NCBI GenBank assembly: GCA_009869945.1
Contig: WIXG01000306.1
Location: 1-64,000 of the forward strand
Source: Mesaphorura yosii
Taxonomy: Eukaryota > Arthropoda > Collembola > Poduromorpha > Tullbergiidae
DNA: 64,000 nt
Direction: 5' to 3'
Shown here: positions 37,627 through 48,323 of the stretch, one piece after another
How the letters are laid out: every line of letters begins with the position of its first letter
How positions within the stretch are numbered: position 1 is the first letter of the stretch
Notes under the pieces: generated by a model
Databases searched by the model: none
The model's input: only the letters and a program-made list of their open reading frames with translations
What the model was told of the DNA's origin: nothing
Made by a program: the position numbers and the translations under genes

Positions 37627-39401
37627 ATGAGGCTGAAATCGTTCGGACGCTTGACTAACTACTGTTTACAAACTATTAACCGACGGCTCTCCAGCGTCGC
37701 CAGTCCAAATACCGCAACAATTACTGAATCTGGAGCTGGAGCATCCACTTCATTCTTCAAGACAACTGAGACCAATCCGGTAAGTTAATTGCAATCTGCC
37801 AAAACTGGACTACTGGCTCCTGACACTCAATTCAATGCGTAGTACGTGGATAACTCTTCTAACTGACCCCTTGCTTTGACTTTGACGTAGGCTAAGATGA
37901 CACAGGCTCACTTGGGGAGATTTTACACGATTCCGCCGGAAGTGATGAAGTTCCTATATGGTGGAGGCGACAAAAATCCTGGGCTACCACCAGAATTCAA
38001 TGAACAGTGCCAGACATTTACGGAGACAAGCATTTTGGTTAGAAAACCGTTCATGGATATCAAACAGTGCATCGAGAGCTATGATTCAAGTCTACCAACA
38101 CTCCGTTATGTGCTTTGTAAGGCAGTCTTATCATCCTAAGCGAAGTTTTTCGTTAAGATGTGATTTCTTTGCAGATGGGATTCCTGGAAGTGGGAAATCA
38201 CTCACGCTCGTTAATATAATACATTACGCCCACGTGCAAGACTACGTTATCATTAATATTCCCTGGGGTAAGTCTTTTTAGCCTCGTCTGCATTGTCCGT
38301 CCTCAAACTATTAATTAGCAAATACTTATTTCCCGTTCTAGTACCCGCAATCTCCAGGTTCATTTCCGACAACGTGGCCAGCACGCTAAGAGAGGACCAT
38401 TACGATCATACTACAAGAGCTGTCCACTGGCTGCAATATTTCAAAGTTCAAAACGGAGATAGGCTGAAGAGATTGCAGGTAGGTACTTAGAAACTTTTAT
38501 CCGCTTAGTTTTTCCCTTCCAACGCATTTACGCTTATTAATTTGTTACTCGAAATATTTAGTTAACCATCGACAAGGACTATGAGTGGTCAAAACGGGAA
38601 GTCACACCGAAAGGGTCTCCGATTGAAGATCTAGTCGAGCATGGAATTGCCCGTCCCGTCTTTGCGTCTGAAAGCATTTACGCACTCATTGAGCAGCTCA
38701 AAATCGCGTCTTCAGCTCAAAAGTCAGTCCAAAGTCCTGGAAATCGCTCCTTCCACGATTGGAATCTTTCTAATTTGAAGTATTTATTCGTTCCAGATGC
38801 AAAACAATGGTTCTAATCAACGGAGTAAATGCTTTCTATCAAGACACGCCCAGAATAAAGCGGCCAGATAAAACCACCGTCCCATTCTCGAAAATTACCA
38901 TGTTCTTGGCCTTCAGACAAGCGTTCAAGTCTGATTGGGTAAATAATTCAGAATTCTCTCTGTACTGCAAAAGTGCTTGACCGTCATGTCATTTTTGTCG
39001 AAAATTACCATTTTTGGGCTTAATTGCAGAGTGGTGGCGTTGTTGTGGTCGCCGTGAACAAAAAGGCTGTTATGGTCCACTATCGTGACTCGGACATGCC
39101 GCGATATCTTCTTGACAAGACGGTAATCAGACGCTCTAGACTTACCAGCTCCTAATATAATAATCCAAGGCAACATTTGCAATTTGCTGGTGAATTTCAG
39201 GGCTGGGAAGAATTCGATCCATTTGTCCCAATTTTGGTCGACAATTACACAAGTCAAGAAGTCCAAACCACGATTGACTATTACCTCGAACGTAAATGGT
39301 TACAGCATCCGATGGCTGGAACGGAAAAGGGACGACGAGAGTTGGAGACTCTCTCGACAAGAAATCCTCTCACACTAATGCAACTTTGTGCTTCAAGATA
39401 A
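37627..39401 (+). CDS. DAP3: Small ribosomal subunit protein mS29 (death-associated protein 3), mitochondrial
   Basis: GTP-binding protein of the mitochondrial small ribosomal subunit. Eight exons (37627-37779, 37891-38116, 38175-38267, 38342-38478, 38562-38722, 38797-38938, 39030-39122, 39201-39401) give 401 residues, against 398 in human DAP3. Exon 1 encodes a basic, Ser/Thr-rich presequence (MRLKSFGRLTNYCLQTINRR) typical of mitochondrial import. Exon 2 carries HLGRFYTIPPEVMKFLYGGG. The P-loop YGIPGSGKSLT is formed across the exon 2-3 join. Exons 4-5 encode HTTRAVHWLQYFKVQNGDRL. The C-terminal exon ends with ERKWLQHP and RRELETLSTRNP, conserved in the family. ATTAAA at 39468-39473 may be the polyadenylation signal. 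The gene is convergent with TDP2. Confidence 0.93.
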
Positions 39402-39768
39402 TTTATTCAAGTTGTAGTTTGACGAATACAATTAATTTGTTAAATTAGACATACATTGGAATTTTGTATTAAAGCCACCTTGAGTTTCACATTCAGACAT
39501 TCATTATTTAATAGTGACTTGAATTTTGTGTAAAATTGAAAAGGAAAGTTAAAAATCTATCTAATTTTCTAAACCCTGCTACTGGGCAAAATTTTGCTGA
39601 GTTGAAGAATCGTAAATCAGGCTTCAATTTTAGAAAATACCCTTCAATTTTGAACTAGTCTCCATTACGGCAAGGCTGCCAAACAGGCAAAAGGACATTA
39701 GGAGTGGACGTACGATGTGTACTTTTTAAAAATAAAAAATCCAGTATCAAATCTAGCTAGTGTGTTGT
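39402..39768. terminator. Shared 3' region of DAP3 (+) and TDP2 (-)
   Basis: 367 bases between the two stop codons. ATTAAA (+) at 39468-39473 fits DAP3; TTTATT at 39402-39407 (minus AATAAA) could end the TDP2 transcript and would make the transcripts overlap. No gene here. Confidence 0.45.
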
Positions 39769-41632
39769 TCACGTTGAAATATATTCGACATCTTCCGTGC
39801 GTACATTATCAGCCTTACGTTTTTTAGGTAGTGGTTTACGAGCTTCTTTGGAAAGTGCAAAGAATGACATGATAGCCCAGTGATCACTTGGAAATGACTG
39901 TGTTCCAGCAACTTTCTCGATTCCAGTCACGCCAAAAAACCTGAGTAATTCATACAGCAGATGAAGCAGATGCTCAAACACACAAACTATATTAGGTACT
40001 ACTATTAAGCTTACTCTGGAGTTAAAGTTTCAGGCGTCGAGCTTCGGAAATACAGACGATCGAACCTCAATCGGGGCTGGAATCGGGACGGCATCTTGAG
40101 AAAGTAGAAAATATGACGAGAATTGTATATTTGTTATTTAACTCTTATCACATCGTTTTGTGCTGGCAAACCTGTTTATTAGTATTCCGAGTCAAGTCCC
40201 ACGTGTACTTGCAAGTTTCTCGAGAACCGCACTTGATCCAGAGGTCAACCATATTCGTTGCGACATTGGACACCTGATCGCGTGAAAGATGCAAATGATT
40301 GTGACATCTCAATGAATTCCCAAGCAATGATTCGGATTCTTACCTCTTTATCACGCAAGTTTAAATCTCCTCCGAATATGATGTTGTATTCTTCGGAAAA
40401 TTCCTCGCATTTTCGAAAGCAAAGCTTTAATTGATTCTGCCGTTCGGTCGCGAACTCGGCTGTGCTTTCCAAATGCGTGTTTAGCAGGTACAATTTTGCT
40501 CTACCAATGAAGGCCTAAAATTTAAAAAAAAAACCAAGGAGTCACTTCTTGACCAGGAATCAATCGTGCCAAGGAATGCGCAATACCTTTGTTACAAGCA
40601 AAGTCCGTCCCATAGATGTATTTGGAAAAGGAATAATTTGATGATCTTCGTAGATTACGCGGTTCCTTCGAAGAAACGTTCCGGTCAAATACTGAGACGA
40701 AGGATCCTCCGTGCCCGGAATTGGCAAGTATGTTGGGTTCAAGTTTCTTGCAAGGTAGTCAAAAGTTTGTGGAATAAGCTCCTGGAGGAATATGATTGCG
40801 TGGTCTTCCCTGTTTAACCGAGCAGACATTAATGTAATCAACTCAGGGCAAAGGAAGAGGATCGAAGTCACCAAGACACTTTCGACTTACTGCAACAAGT
40901 GTTCTAGAACAGCTTCAGTCCTCTTATCAAGGTTCTTGTCGTCTAGTCCATCCAAATTCCACGAGATAATGGAAAGTTTTTCTGGCGCCCAAGTGGAAAA
41001 ACTTTCATCAGACGAACGAGGGGAGGTGGATCTCCTCCGCGAACCACCACCCGGTACAGGCAGAGTGACAGTAACAGTTTTCTCCTTCCTTTGAAAAGGA
41101 ACAATTACACCCAGTCAACACCAAAACTGTAGACCACGCTTGAGAAATGCTTGCCACCTACTCAACACTCATTTCCTTCCGTATCTCTGGGCTCGTTGGA
41201 TCTTCTGTTAAGTCCACGACTACGGGCGGATTGGCGGAGGAGGAGGGTGGACCATCGTCGTCAATTATCATGACTTCATTTTCGCGACTCTCATCGAGGA
41301 ATGCGTCTATAGTTTCCTGCATGAGCATTGGCAAATGGTGAGTGAGTCAAACGGACGATCTCATTTTAATAATCAAAACCTAGTTTCATGATTCTCACCT
41401 GAATGTTCCAATTGTGCTGCTCGAGCATGGCTTCCGCAGTTTGGTTATCCACTTCGCAAATAGCACTCAAGTCAGCGATAAGCATATTCTTGGCGGTTTC
41501 ATCGACAGTGGCCGCAGCTGACTCAGTTTCATCATTGATATTGCTGGCAGCCTCTTCAGTCACATCGACCAGCCCTTCTTCCAAGGGTTCCAGTTCCAAG
41601 CGATCTGATTTCTGATTATCGCGATTGTCCAT
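39769..41632 (-). CDS. TDP2: Tyrosyl-DNA phosphodiesterase 2
   Basis: Removes 5'-tyrosyl adducts left by failed topoisomerase II, allowing end joining. Eight exons (41399-41632, 41162-41316, 40891-41088, 40587-40809, 40344-40514, 40172-40273, 40015-40094, 39769-39940) give 444 residues. The N terminus (about 45-80, ICEVDNQTAEAMLEQHNWNI) resembles a UBA-like domain. The Mg-dependent exonuclease/endonuclease/phosphatase core shows all four TDP2 motifs: SWNLDGLD, FLQELIP, FGGDLNLRD and SDHW, which supply Asn, Glu, Asp and His of the active site. RFDRLYF precedes the last motif. After SDHW a tail of about 40 residues includes KPLPKKRK, a possible nuclear signal not usual at this end of the family. 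The start at 41632 is the first Met and lies 393 bases from the divergent neighbour. Confidence 0.93.
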
Positions 41633-42025
41633 CTTGCGCTCTTGATTTCGAGTACTTGAGTACAGTTTCTACTTTACTACTTTGCCTATGTAAGTAAAAC
41701 GGGAATATTTGTTATGGTTGGATATAAGATTAGAATTTAGGGCTTTAAAACCGAAAAATTTAGAACCACAAAATTAATTATCATTTCAAGCCCTCTTTCT
41801 ATCAGAATAGTAATAACTTTCTAAACAATTCTGCGTCTTTAAATGTCTCGACTTGACAAAAGACACTTCAGTTCCCGCTGAAAGTATCAAATTTTGCGTT
41901 TCTGCTTGCTCTGCCGTCGATTCAAAATTCACATTTCGGTCATCTAAACAAACGTAGAGACAAGTTGGAATTACTTCGATTGGAGTCTCGACATTTGGGT
42001 TGGTCTTTGTAATTATCCCGATTTA
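41633..42025. promoter_or_regulatory. Bidirectional promoter region between TDP2 (-) and the 42026 gene (+)
   Basis: Head-to-head genes only 393 bases apart, so both promoters must be inside. No TATA box is evident. Confidence 0.45.
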
Positions 42026-42984
42026 ATGAGCATTAGAAAAGGTCGACCCTCAACCTCAGAACCTGCGTCAGGATCTGGCCATGATAAACACACAAATAAA
42101 ACTACAAATGCTGCGCCAACAATTAAAGTCAATACAGTGCAGAATGGATTAAGAAAAATCTCATCGATTCTCGACTCCACCCAACTTGTCAAGAAATTCG
42201 ATGAAATACTGCAGGTCATCAAAGGCCCATTCCGAATTGTAAGGGACAAGGTGCAGGTGCTGGAGGAAAGGTAAGTGAAATAATAGATCTGACTACTGGA
42301 ATAATAATTTACTCGCGTGCATAAGCCATCTTTGTTACAGTCCTGACTTTGAATCGTTATCTCCTATAAAACCACCGGCGTCTTCAGAAATCACAAGTCA
42401 ACAGCTCCCAAGCCTGTTGGTATCTGCTCCGAAGTATTCTGGCTACAGATTGGCGCTTATCGATTCCGCTAAATCGGTTTTTGACGAAGAACTCGAGCGA
42501 GCGCGACGACTGTTGTAAGTTCTTAATTTGGTGGATGGATTTGATGACTAGCTCAATGATAGCGTGACGCCACTGTTAACGATGGTATTTTCCAGGGAAT
42601 CAATTGACTCAGCTCTTTTCGAGCTGGATGAAACAACCGAAATAACAAGCCAACGCTTCCTCGAAGAAATCCAAAAGAAGACTGACCTGAACCAAGACTT
42701 TCTTGTACTTCAATCGTGTTTTGAAGATTGTAGGAAGGCGATTATTTTCTTCAAGTTAAAGTATGACATATCTAGAAGGTTATCGCATTACGAATTTAAT
42801 GACATGGCGTTCTCATTTTTATCTCAGGGCCAAGATATTGAAATACTTCCTTCCCACTGCCTCAAAACTTTCACCTGAGAAGTTTGACCCTTTTTCCCAC
42901 TGGAAGGATTACTGCGCAGAAGAAGAGAATTCTTTGCTTTATCTCAGCAAGTTGGAAACTACGATTCTCATGTTTTGCAGCTAA
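42026..42984 (+). CDS. Unrecognised 246-aa protein upstream of KCTD9
   Basis: Exons 42026-42270, 42341-42514, 42596-42760 and 42828-42984, all GT-AG and in frame, support a real gene. I do not recognise the family. The first 35 residues are Ser/Thr/Lys-rich and look disordered. The rest is mainly predicted helical: VQNGLRKISSILDSTQLVKK, LIDSAKSVFDEELERARRLL, LFELDETTEI and a C-terminal segment FDPFSHWKDYCAEEENSLLY. No membrane segment or signal peptide. The helical, coiled-coil-like nature would suit a small subunit of a larger complex (inference only). The stop codon is 22 nt before the KCTD9 start on the same strand, so the two could share a transcript. Confidence 0.75.
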
Positions 42985-43006
42985 ACGATCCCAAAAGATT
43001 CTCAAA

Positions 43007-44641
43007 ATGAAGAAAAGAGTCACCGTTTTTAGAAACGGGACGAAAGAAGGCGGAAAGCTTTTAGCAGTGGACGATTCCTTGGAAGAATTAATAAACAAGG
43101 TTCGTGACGCTTTCGCGAACCCAAATCTCACATTACTCTTTTCGGCAAATGGAGGCGAAATTAAGCACGTAGAATTGACCAGGCAAGTTGAGATTCAAAC
43201 TTTCAGCAATTTGTGCTCAAGATCTTGGGGGTTGACATTCGTCTGCACAAATTTTGTAGGGATGACGAAATTGTGTTCACTTCGGAAGAGGGTGAGCCAT
43301 TTCTTGGACACTCTCCTAAGCAAGCCAGTGCCAGTAATGCGGTCGAAAATTCATCTGAGTGGGTAAAGCTGAATGTAGGAGGGCACCTCTTTTATACCTC
43401 TTTGGTGACTTTGCTCAATCGTGAGCCTGAGTCAATGTTGGCAAGAATGTTTGACCCTGACTCAAAAATTAAGCCGAGTTGCGTCGACTCAAATGGTGCT
43501 TTCCTCATCGATCGTGATCCAAAATACTTCGCTCCGATTCTAAACTACCTCCGGAGTGGAGATCTCATTCTGGATCCAGGCTTGAATCCGAGGGGTACTT
43601 TTCGACATCTTTTTGCCATTTCCTGATCGTGACAAAATGTTTGATGAATTTAGGAGTTTTGGAAGAGGCAAACTTTTTTGGTCTCCAGTCCTGCATCCCG
43701 CTACTGGAATCAATGGCCACCCCCAAAGATGAGGTCCCACTGACAAGGCGAGATGTCATAAACGCAATCATCACGACTCCAAACAAGACCAATCTTCGCT
43801 TTCAGGGCGTGAACTTGAATGGAGCAGACTTGTCATACTTGGACCTACGAAATATTAACTTCAAGTATGCAAAGTTACGAAATGCGAAGCTGTCATACTC
43901 CAATTTATCGTACTGCAACTTTGAACGGGTAAATTGACGAATCGGAAATGTTTGCTGCCAAAAACAAAGATGACCTAGCGCATCTCTTCATGAACTTAGG
44001 CTGACTTGTACTCAGTTGAGATGAATTACGCAATTCTCAGCGGCGTCCGCATGGCTTGTGCGAATATGGAAAATAGCAGCTGCGCCAATTGCAATTTTCA
44101 GGTAAGAATTTTATTCTTGCAGTCTGATCTGATAATCTAGACTGCTCCAATTTAATCTCGTTCTCTGACTTTGTTTCGTAGGATCCAACTGGCTGTAATG
44201 CAAACATGGAAGGGGTAAATCTTCGCAATGCCATACTCGAAGACTCCGACTTAACTGGAGCTAATTTGAGGGTTGCGAATTTGAAACATGCCAACTTGAA
44301 AGCAACGATTCTGCGTGGAGCCATTCTTGCAGGTTTGATCCGCCTTCTCGTCACATTCCGAACTTATCTTTATCTAAATACGATTTACATGCTTTGAATG
44401 CTTTTTTGTAATTAGGAGCTGATTTGGAAACTTGCGACCTGACTGGGAGGTAACTTGTACACAATTTACTTCAAATGGGCGTTGGCGTTGGAAGCTCCAT
44501 CAATCACAGGTTAAGGTTAATGGTTTCAATTTTCTGCAATTTAGTGACTTACACGAAGCCAATCTCCGAGGAGCCAATTTGAAGGACGCAGCTTTAGAGT
44601 TGATGATCAATCCCCTGCACATGGCCCAGACCATACGTTGA
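43007..44641 (+). CDS. KCTD9: BTB/POZ and pentapeptide-repeat protein KCTD9
   Basis: Seven exons (43007-43182, 43260-43594, 43654-43928, 44000-44101, 44182-44332, 44416-44449, 44545-44641) give 389 residues, the same as human KCTD9. Order: N-terminal KHA/ubiquitin-like region (MKKRVTVFRNGTKEGGKLLA), BTB domain (about 85-190, WVKLNVGGHLFYTSLVTL and YFAPILNYLRSGDLIL), and pentapeptide repeats of A(D/N)Lxx type such as GADLSYLDLRNINF and GANLRVANLKHANL, ending NPLHMAQTIR as in vertebrates. Family role: oligomeric adaptor for cullin-3 ubiquitin ligase. Intron 1 is bounded by AG-GCAAGT and TTTTGTAG, a GC-AG intron; this join is needed to give ELTRDDEIVF. The 34-nt exon 6 is very short. AATAAA at 44872-44877. 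Confidence 0.93.
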
Positions 44642-45037
44642 ACTTGACCTCGGAAACCAGCAGTTGACAATGCAGAAATTAGGCGCGCCAATTTCTCAGC
44701 AAATACTTCAAGACTTTGTTTATTTTGGAACTACGACAAATCACTAAAAGGGGATCGAGCAAATATGGAATGGAAATGGAAACCCCAACGAAAGCGAAAA
44801 TAAGTGTAACATTGTTCGTGCTAATTGCTAATGCTAATCTTTCTACTGCTACGAGAAGTTTATGAACATTAAATAAATCACTGTTACTGCAATCAACGCC
44901 AACGCGGTATCTTGACTTGGAGCAAGATTGAAGACTTAACTTTCGACTAGCAGCTAGGATTCAATAATACGTGAGATTCGGCACTGCACCAGAATCTTTC
45001 ACTTGAGGAATGAACGCACCAGAAGAATCTTTCATGT
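44642..45037. terminator. Shared 3' region of KCTD9 (+) and V-ATPase d (-)
   Basis: Plus-strand AATAAA at 44872-44877 and minus-strand AATAAA (TTTATT at 44719-44724) cross each other, so the two 3' UTRs should overlap by about 150-200 bases. No gene here. Confidence 0.55.
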
Positions 45038-46490
45038 CTACAGAATTGGAATGTAATTATCAATTTTTGCCCTGTGTCGTTGAGCGACGCATTCTGCAAT
45101 CCAAACGACGTTTCTGCATTCTTGCTCCTTCAGCTTCAGGTAAGAGTAAAACACGCCAAAGTGGAATTGCCTCAGAAATGCGTTGACATTCAGACGAACC
45201 TGAAATACGGACCCGAAGTTCATTAAAATTCTGCTTCCTCAGAAGGCAAGTGGCGATCGACTCACTTCGTATTCGAAGAATCGATCTTCCAGCGTTTTCT
45301 CCTCTGGATTATTTCCTGAACTTGCAAAAAGCGCCTGGTATTCTGCGTAATATTCTGCAACACTTCGCACTTGCTCGTAGTCGTCCGCTCTGGCCAAAGC
45401 CGCCAGGCCATCGGGATACAGCTTCCCGCATTTTGGGAAAAGTCGAGCACGATCTTCCTTCGTAAGCTCCGTGTCGAAGGAGTTGATTGTGATTATAAGG
45501 GCTCGGCGATCAGCTTCAAACTAACGAAGTAGAAGTAGAAGATTAAACGTTTGTAAACATGCACATGTCCAACAAAACTTCTGCGTTACAAATCTAACTT
45601 ACAGCCAAAATTTCGCACATGACTTCAGCAGTTTCTCCTCCAAGATTTTCACAGAATTCATAAAATGCTTCGAGATATGCCTTGTAGAGCGTGTTTCGGA
45701 TCAGCTCAACGTTCATTTCATCTAAATCCGCCTCGCTGATACAATCGACGAAGAATGGAGCTGTAGAATCACAATGCAAGAGTCATGGAGTCTTCTGGAG
45801 TTATCGATTTAGGAATTGCACGATGCGATCTCTTACCTAAAGGAGTATCAACTAAAACAGCGTTGTACAACTCAGCTGGAGTAGTTGCAATATGAATAGC
45901 TTCCATTTGCTCAAAAGAACCAAGCGGATGACATTTAGGCAACAATTCTTGCAACGGCCTTTGATGAAGTGATCCAGTGATTAGAAGAACGATATTGTCG
46001 ATCATGTAACTGTACCTGAAAGGCACAAGAGATACAAATATGCAAATTAGTTACACTGACGTGACGTATTTCACAAAGCAGACTGGAGTTAATAGTAATT
46101 AGGTGCTTACGTAATGAAATCTAAGAAAGTTGACAGTGGCTCGACGGCCTGATTCCTCATGTGCACGAATTCTGTCACAATCTTCTCACGAAGCTTATCA
46201 TCTAATGTCGAGACCGAAATTGGACTTGGCTCATTGGCCAAGAAGTTTCCGTAGTCTGTTCCAGCCAAATGCAGCTTCAAATCTAAAGATTAGAGAATAT
46301 ACCTTGAGCATCTCGCAAACGGCAGTTTTGTCGAAACTTAATCCATAATCATTCACGGATCTCACGAACCTTCAAGCGTTTCGCACTGCACCAAGTTTAA
46401 GTAATCGTTCTGCGTCAAAATTCCACTCTTAAACCCACGGCACAGGCCTTCCAAGTACCCAGAGTCGATGTTGAAGATGCAGCCCTTCAT
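45038..46490 (-). CDS. ATP6V0D1: V-type proton ATPase subunit d (Vo sector)
   Basis: Central-stalk subunit that caps the proteolipid ring and couples V1 rotation to proton pumping in endosomes and lysosomes. Six exons (46370-46490, 46111-46282, 45837-46015, 45603-45760, 45266-45520, 45038-45199) give 348 residues, close to the usual 350. Family segments include [20 protein letters not shown] at the start, [70 protein letters not shown] and [17 protein letters not shown] at the end. All splice junctions are GT-AG and in frame. Fly orthologues are VhaAC39-1/2. The gene is head to head with the 47239 gene and tail to tail with KCTD9. Confidence 0.95.
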
Positions 46491-47238
46491 TTTTAATTGT
46501 GGAATTAACTCAAAACTTCTAACTCAATTAATCGAGGAAACTGTTGTAGTTTGCAGGACAGCTGTGACTATTTCGCACGCTCTTAACGAAACTCCTGAGG
46601 TGTCGAATATTATTTACAGTTTTGCAACTGATCGTGAACTGAGCTAATTATTCGTACACCAACTAAATGAACAAGAATAGCGAAATCATGAATCACGATA
46701 TGGAAAGAATTGGAAATTAGAACGCCCCACCCAGTACACTAGAGACTTGTGTTAAACCTGCAGCAGCAACGCGTAAAGATGTAGTGGAGCTACCAGCATA
46801 GAGCTTGCTATGTGTGTTGAGTTGGTACAAGTAATGTGAACGCAATGCTAGAGATTTGCGCTTGTGGTTAACGAATTGAGACAGTTGCCGAGTTTAACGA
46901 GACCGTTGAGTTTGAGTTAATGAGCTTTGTGCTTGGTCCTTGTCCGGTCCTGGCGTGGAGTGGAGTGGAATGATTAAGAATGATAAATGCTGTTGCTGAG
47001 GTTAGTTAAGTTCAAATAGGCAATCATGAGATGAAGCGGAATTACACCTGCAAATGTGCAAAACAAACATGATCTCCCAGGTCAGGAATGGGTTCGAAAG
47101 CTCGGGGTGGATTCGGTCGGTTCTCTGGCAGAACTTGAGACTTTTGAAGTTATCCAGTTTCTTGTCGTGAGTATTTGTTTGGCAGTCAAGCTCACCACAA
47201 AATTGTGATCCCAGAGTCGGTCGCGGTCGACTTCCAAG
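46491..47238. promoter_or_regulatory. Intergenic region between V-ATPase d (-) and the 47239 gene (+)
   Basis: Head-to-head genes 748 bases apart; the region must contain both promoters and 5' UTRs. No individual site is convincing. Confidence 0.4.
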
Positions 47239-48216
47239 ATGGAGCTCGCCATATCAGTAGGGGCGGTAATGGAGGAAAAAGTATCTCGACATGGCCTTCC
47301 AGTTAGTAAAGCTAGTACAGCAAGAAACGTAAGCCTTAGTGTAAAAGCGGCTGAAGAAAATGTGGCGGTGGAGCCATACCAAGGTAAGCCAGGAAATCAT
47401 CGACAATTGTGGCTTGGCTGCCGTCATTGCACTGACGGGGACGGCTCCCTAGAAATAATTTGCTTTCACTTTGCAGATTCACGAATGACCAGCGCCGCTG
47501 CTTCTGCCACTGCCAGCAAAACAACCGTTGTAACAGTTGGTCACCTTTCCAATGCATCGGTTCGAGGCTCCAGCATCGGCAGTGACATGGCTGCTCTGAC
47601 CGAAACTATCGTTGGAACTCGTAGCCAAAGACTATCACCATCAGCCTCGGCCAAGCTGGAGCCGGAAGAGACTGAGACTGGAGAGCAGCTCAAAAAGTCG
47701 GTCACTGCCACTACCACTGCGTTGAACGAGCAGATCAAAGTCGAGGACTGGCTCTCTCTGGACACAGGCACTTACCACCCCAAATATACAAGCGGCAAGA
47801 AGCACTTTCTTCGCATAATTAACACGATGGACTACGACGAGAAGTTGATGGAGGTCAGCAATTACATGTTGATCAATGACTTGATGCTCTTCTACGAGAT
47901 GTACAAACCGGCTTGCCAAAACCCTCGAAACTACCTGTGGAAGAATATCTGGGGCAAGACGCTGAAGCTGAACAAATCACTCGACGAGGTAAACACTGCA
48001 TTTTGGGCATTGAGAAGCAAAAAAACAGCTGTTTTTGGATAGAACGGACTCATAGACTACAGCGACGTGACGGACGAAACTGGACTGGACATGTTTCCCA
48101 CCATTTTGCTGTACTTTGAGGACGGATTTGAGAACGAGCCACCGATTCACTTGGACATCATTAAAAATCCGAGCCATATCGACATCTCTCAGCTTGTCCC
48201 GCATCGAAACTATTGA
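47239..48216 (+). CDS. Unrecognised 276-aa protein
   Basis: Exons 47239-47383, 47477-47988 and 48043-48216. The first half is Ser/Thr/Ala-rich and looks disordered. The second half (from about residue 145) looks like a folded domain: VEDWLSLDTGTYHPKYTSGK, LMEVSNYMLINDLMLFYEMY, PRNYLWKNIWGKTL, then LIDYSDVTDETGLDMFPTIL and ENEPPIHLDIIKNP. I do not recognise it. No signal peptide or membrane segment. The start ATG follows an in-frame region without other close ATGs; an alternative start at 47485 would drop the disordered head. Intron 2 is 54 nt, a multiple of three, and if retained ends the protein at its own acceptor TAG. Tail to tail with the next gene, 108 bases between stops. Confidence 0.7.
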
Positions 48217-48223
48217 ATAATTC

Positions 48224-48229
48224 TTTATT
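48224..48229 (-). terminator. Polyadenylation signal of the 48324-50719 gene
   Basis: TTTATT is AATAAA on the minus strand, about 95 nt beyond the stop codon. Cleavage 10-30 bases further would reach the last codons of the convergent gene ending at 48216. Confidence 0.5.
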
Positions 48230-48323
48230 CATAGTTAAAATTTTGAAAAAAATTGTAAATGCAAATCGTAAATGCGACGGACAAAATTTTGATTAAAATC
48301 GAAGTATAAAATACGAGGCGTAG

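Noticed and set aside
42884..43366. N-terminal extension of KCTD9 to 42884
   Set aside because: The frame is open, but the extra residues are the other-frame reading of the upstream gene's last exon; the family starts at the ATG at 43007. The same frame also runs through the GC-AG intron.
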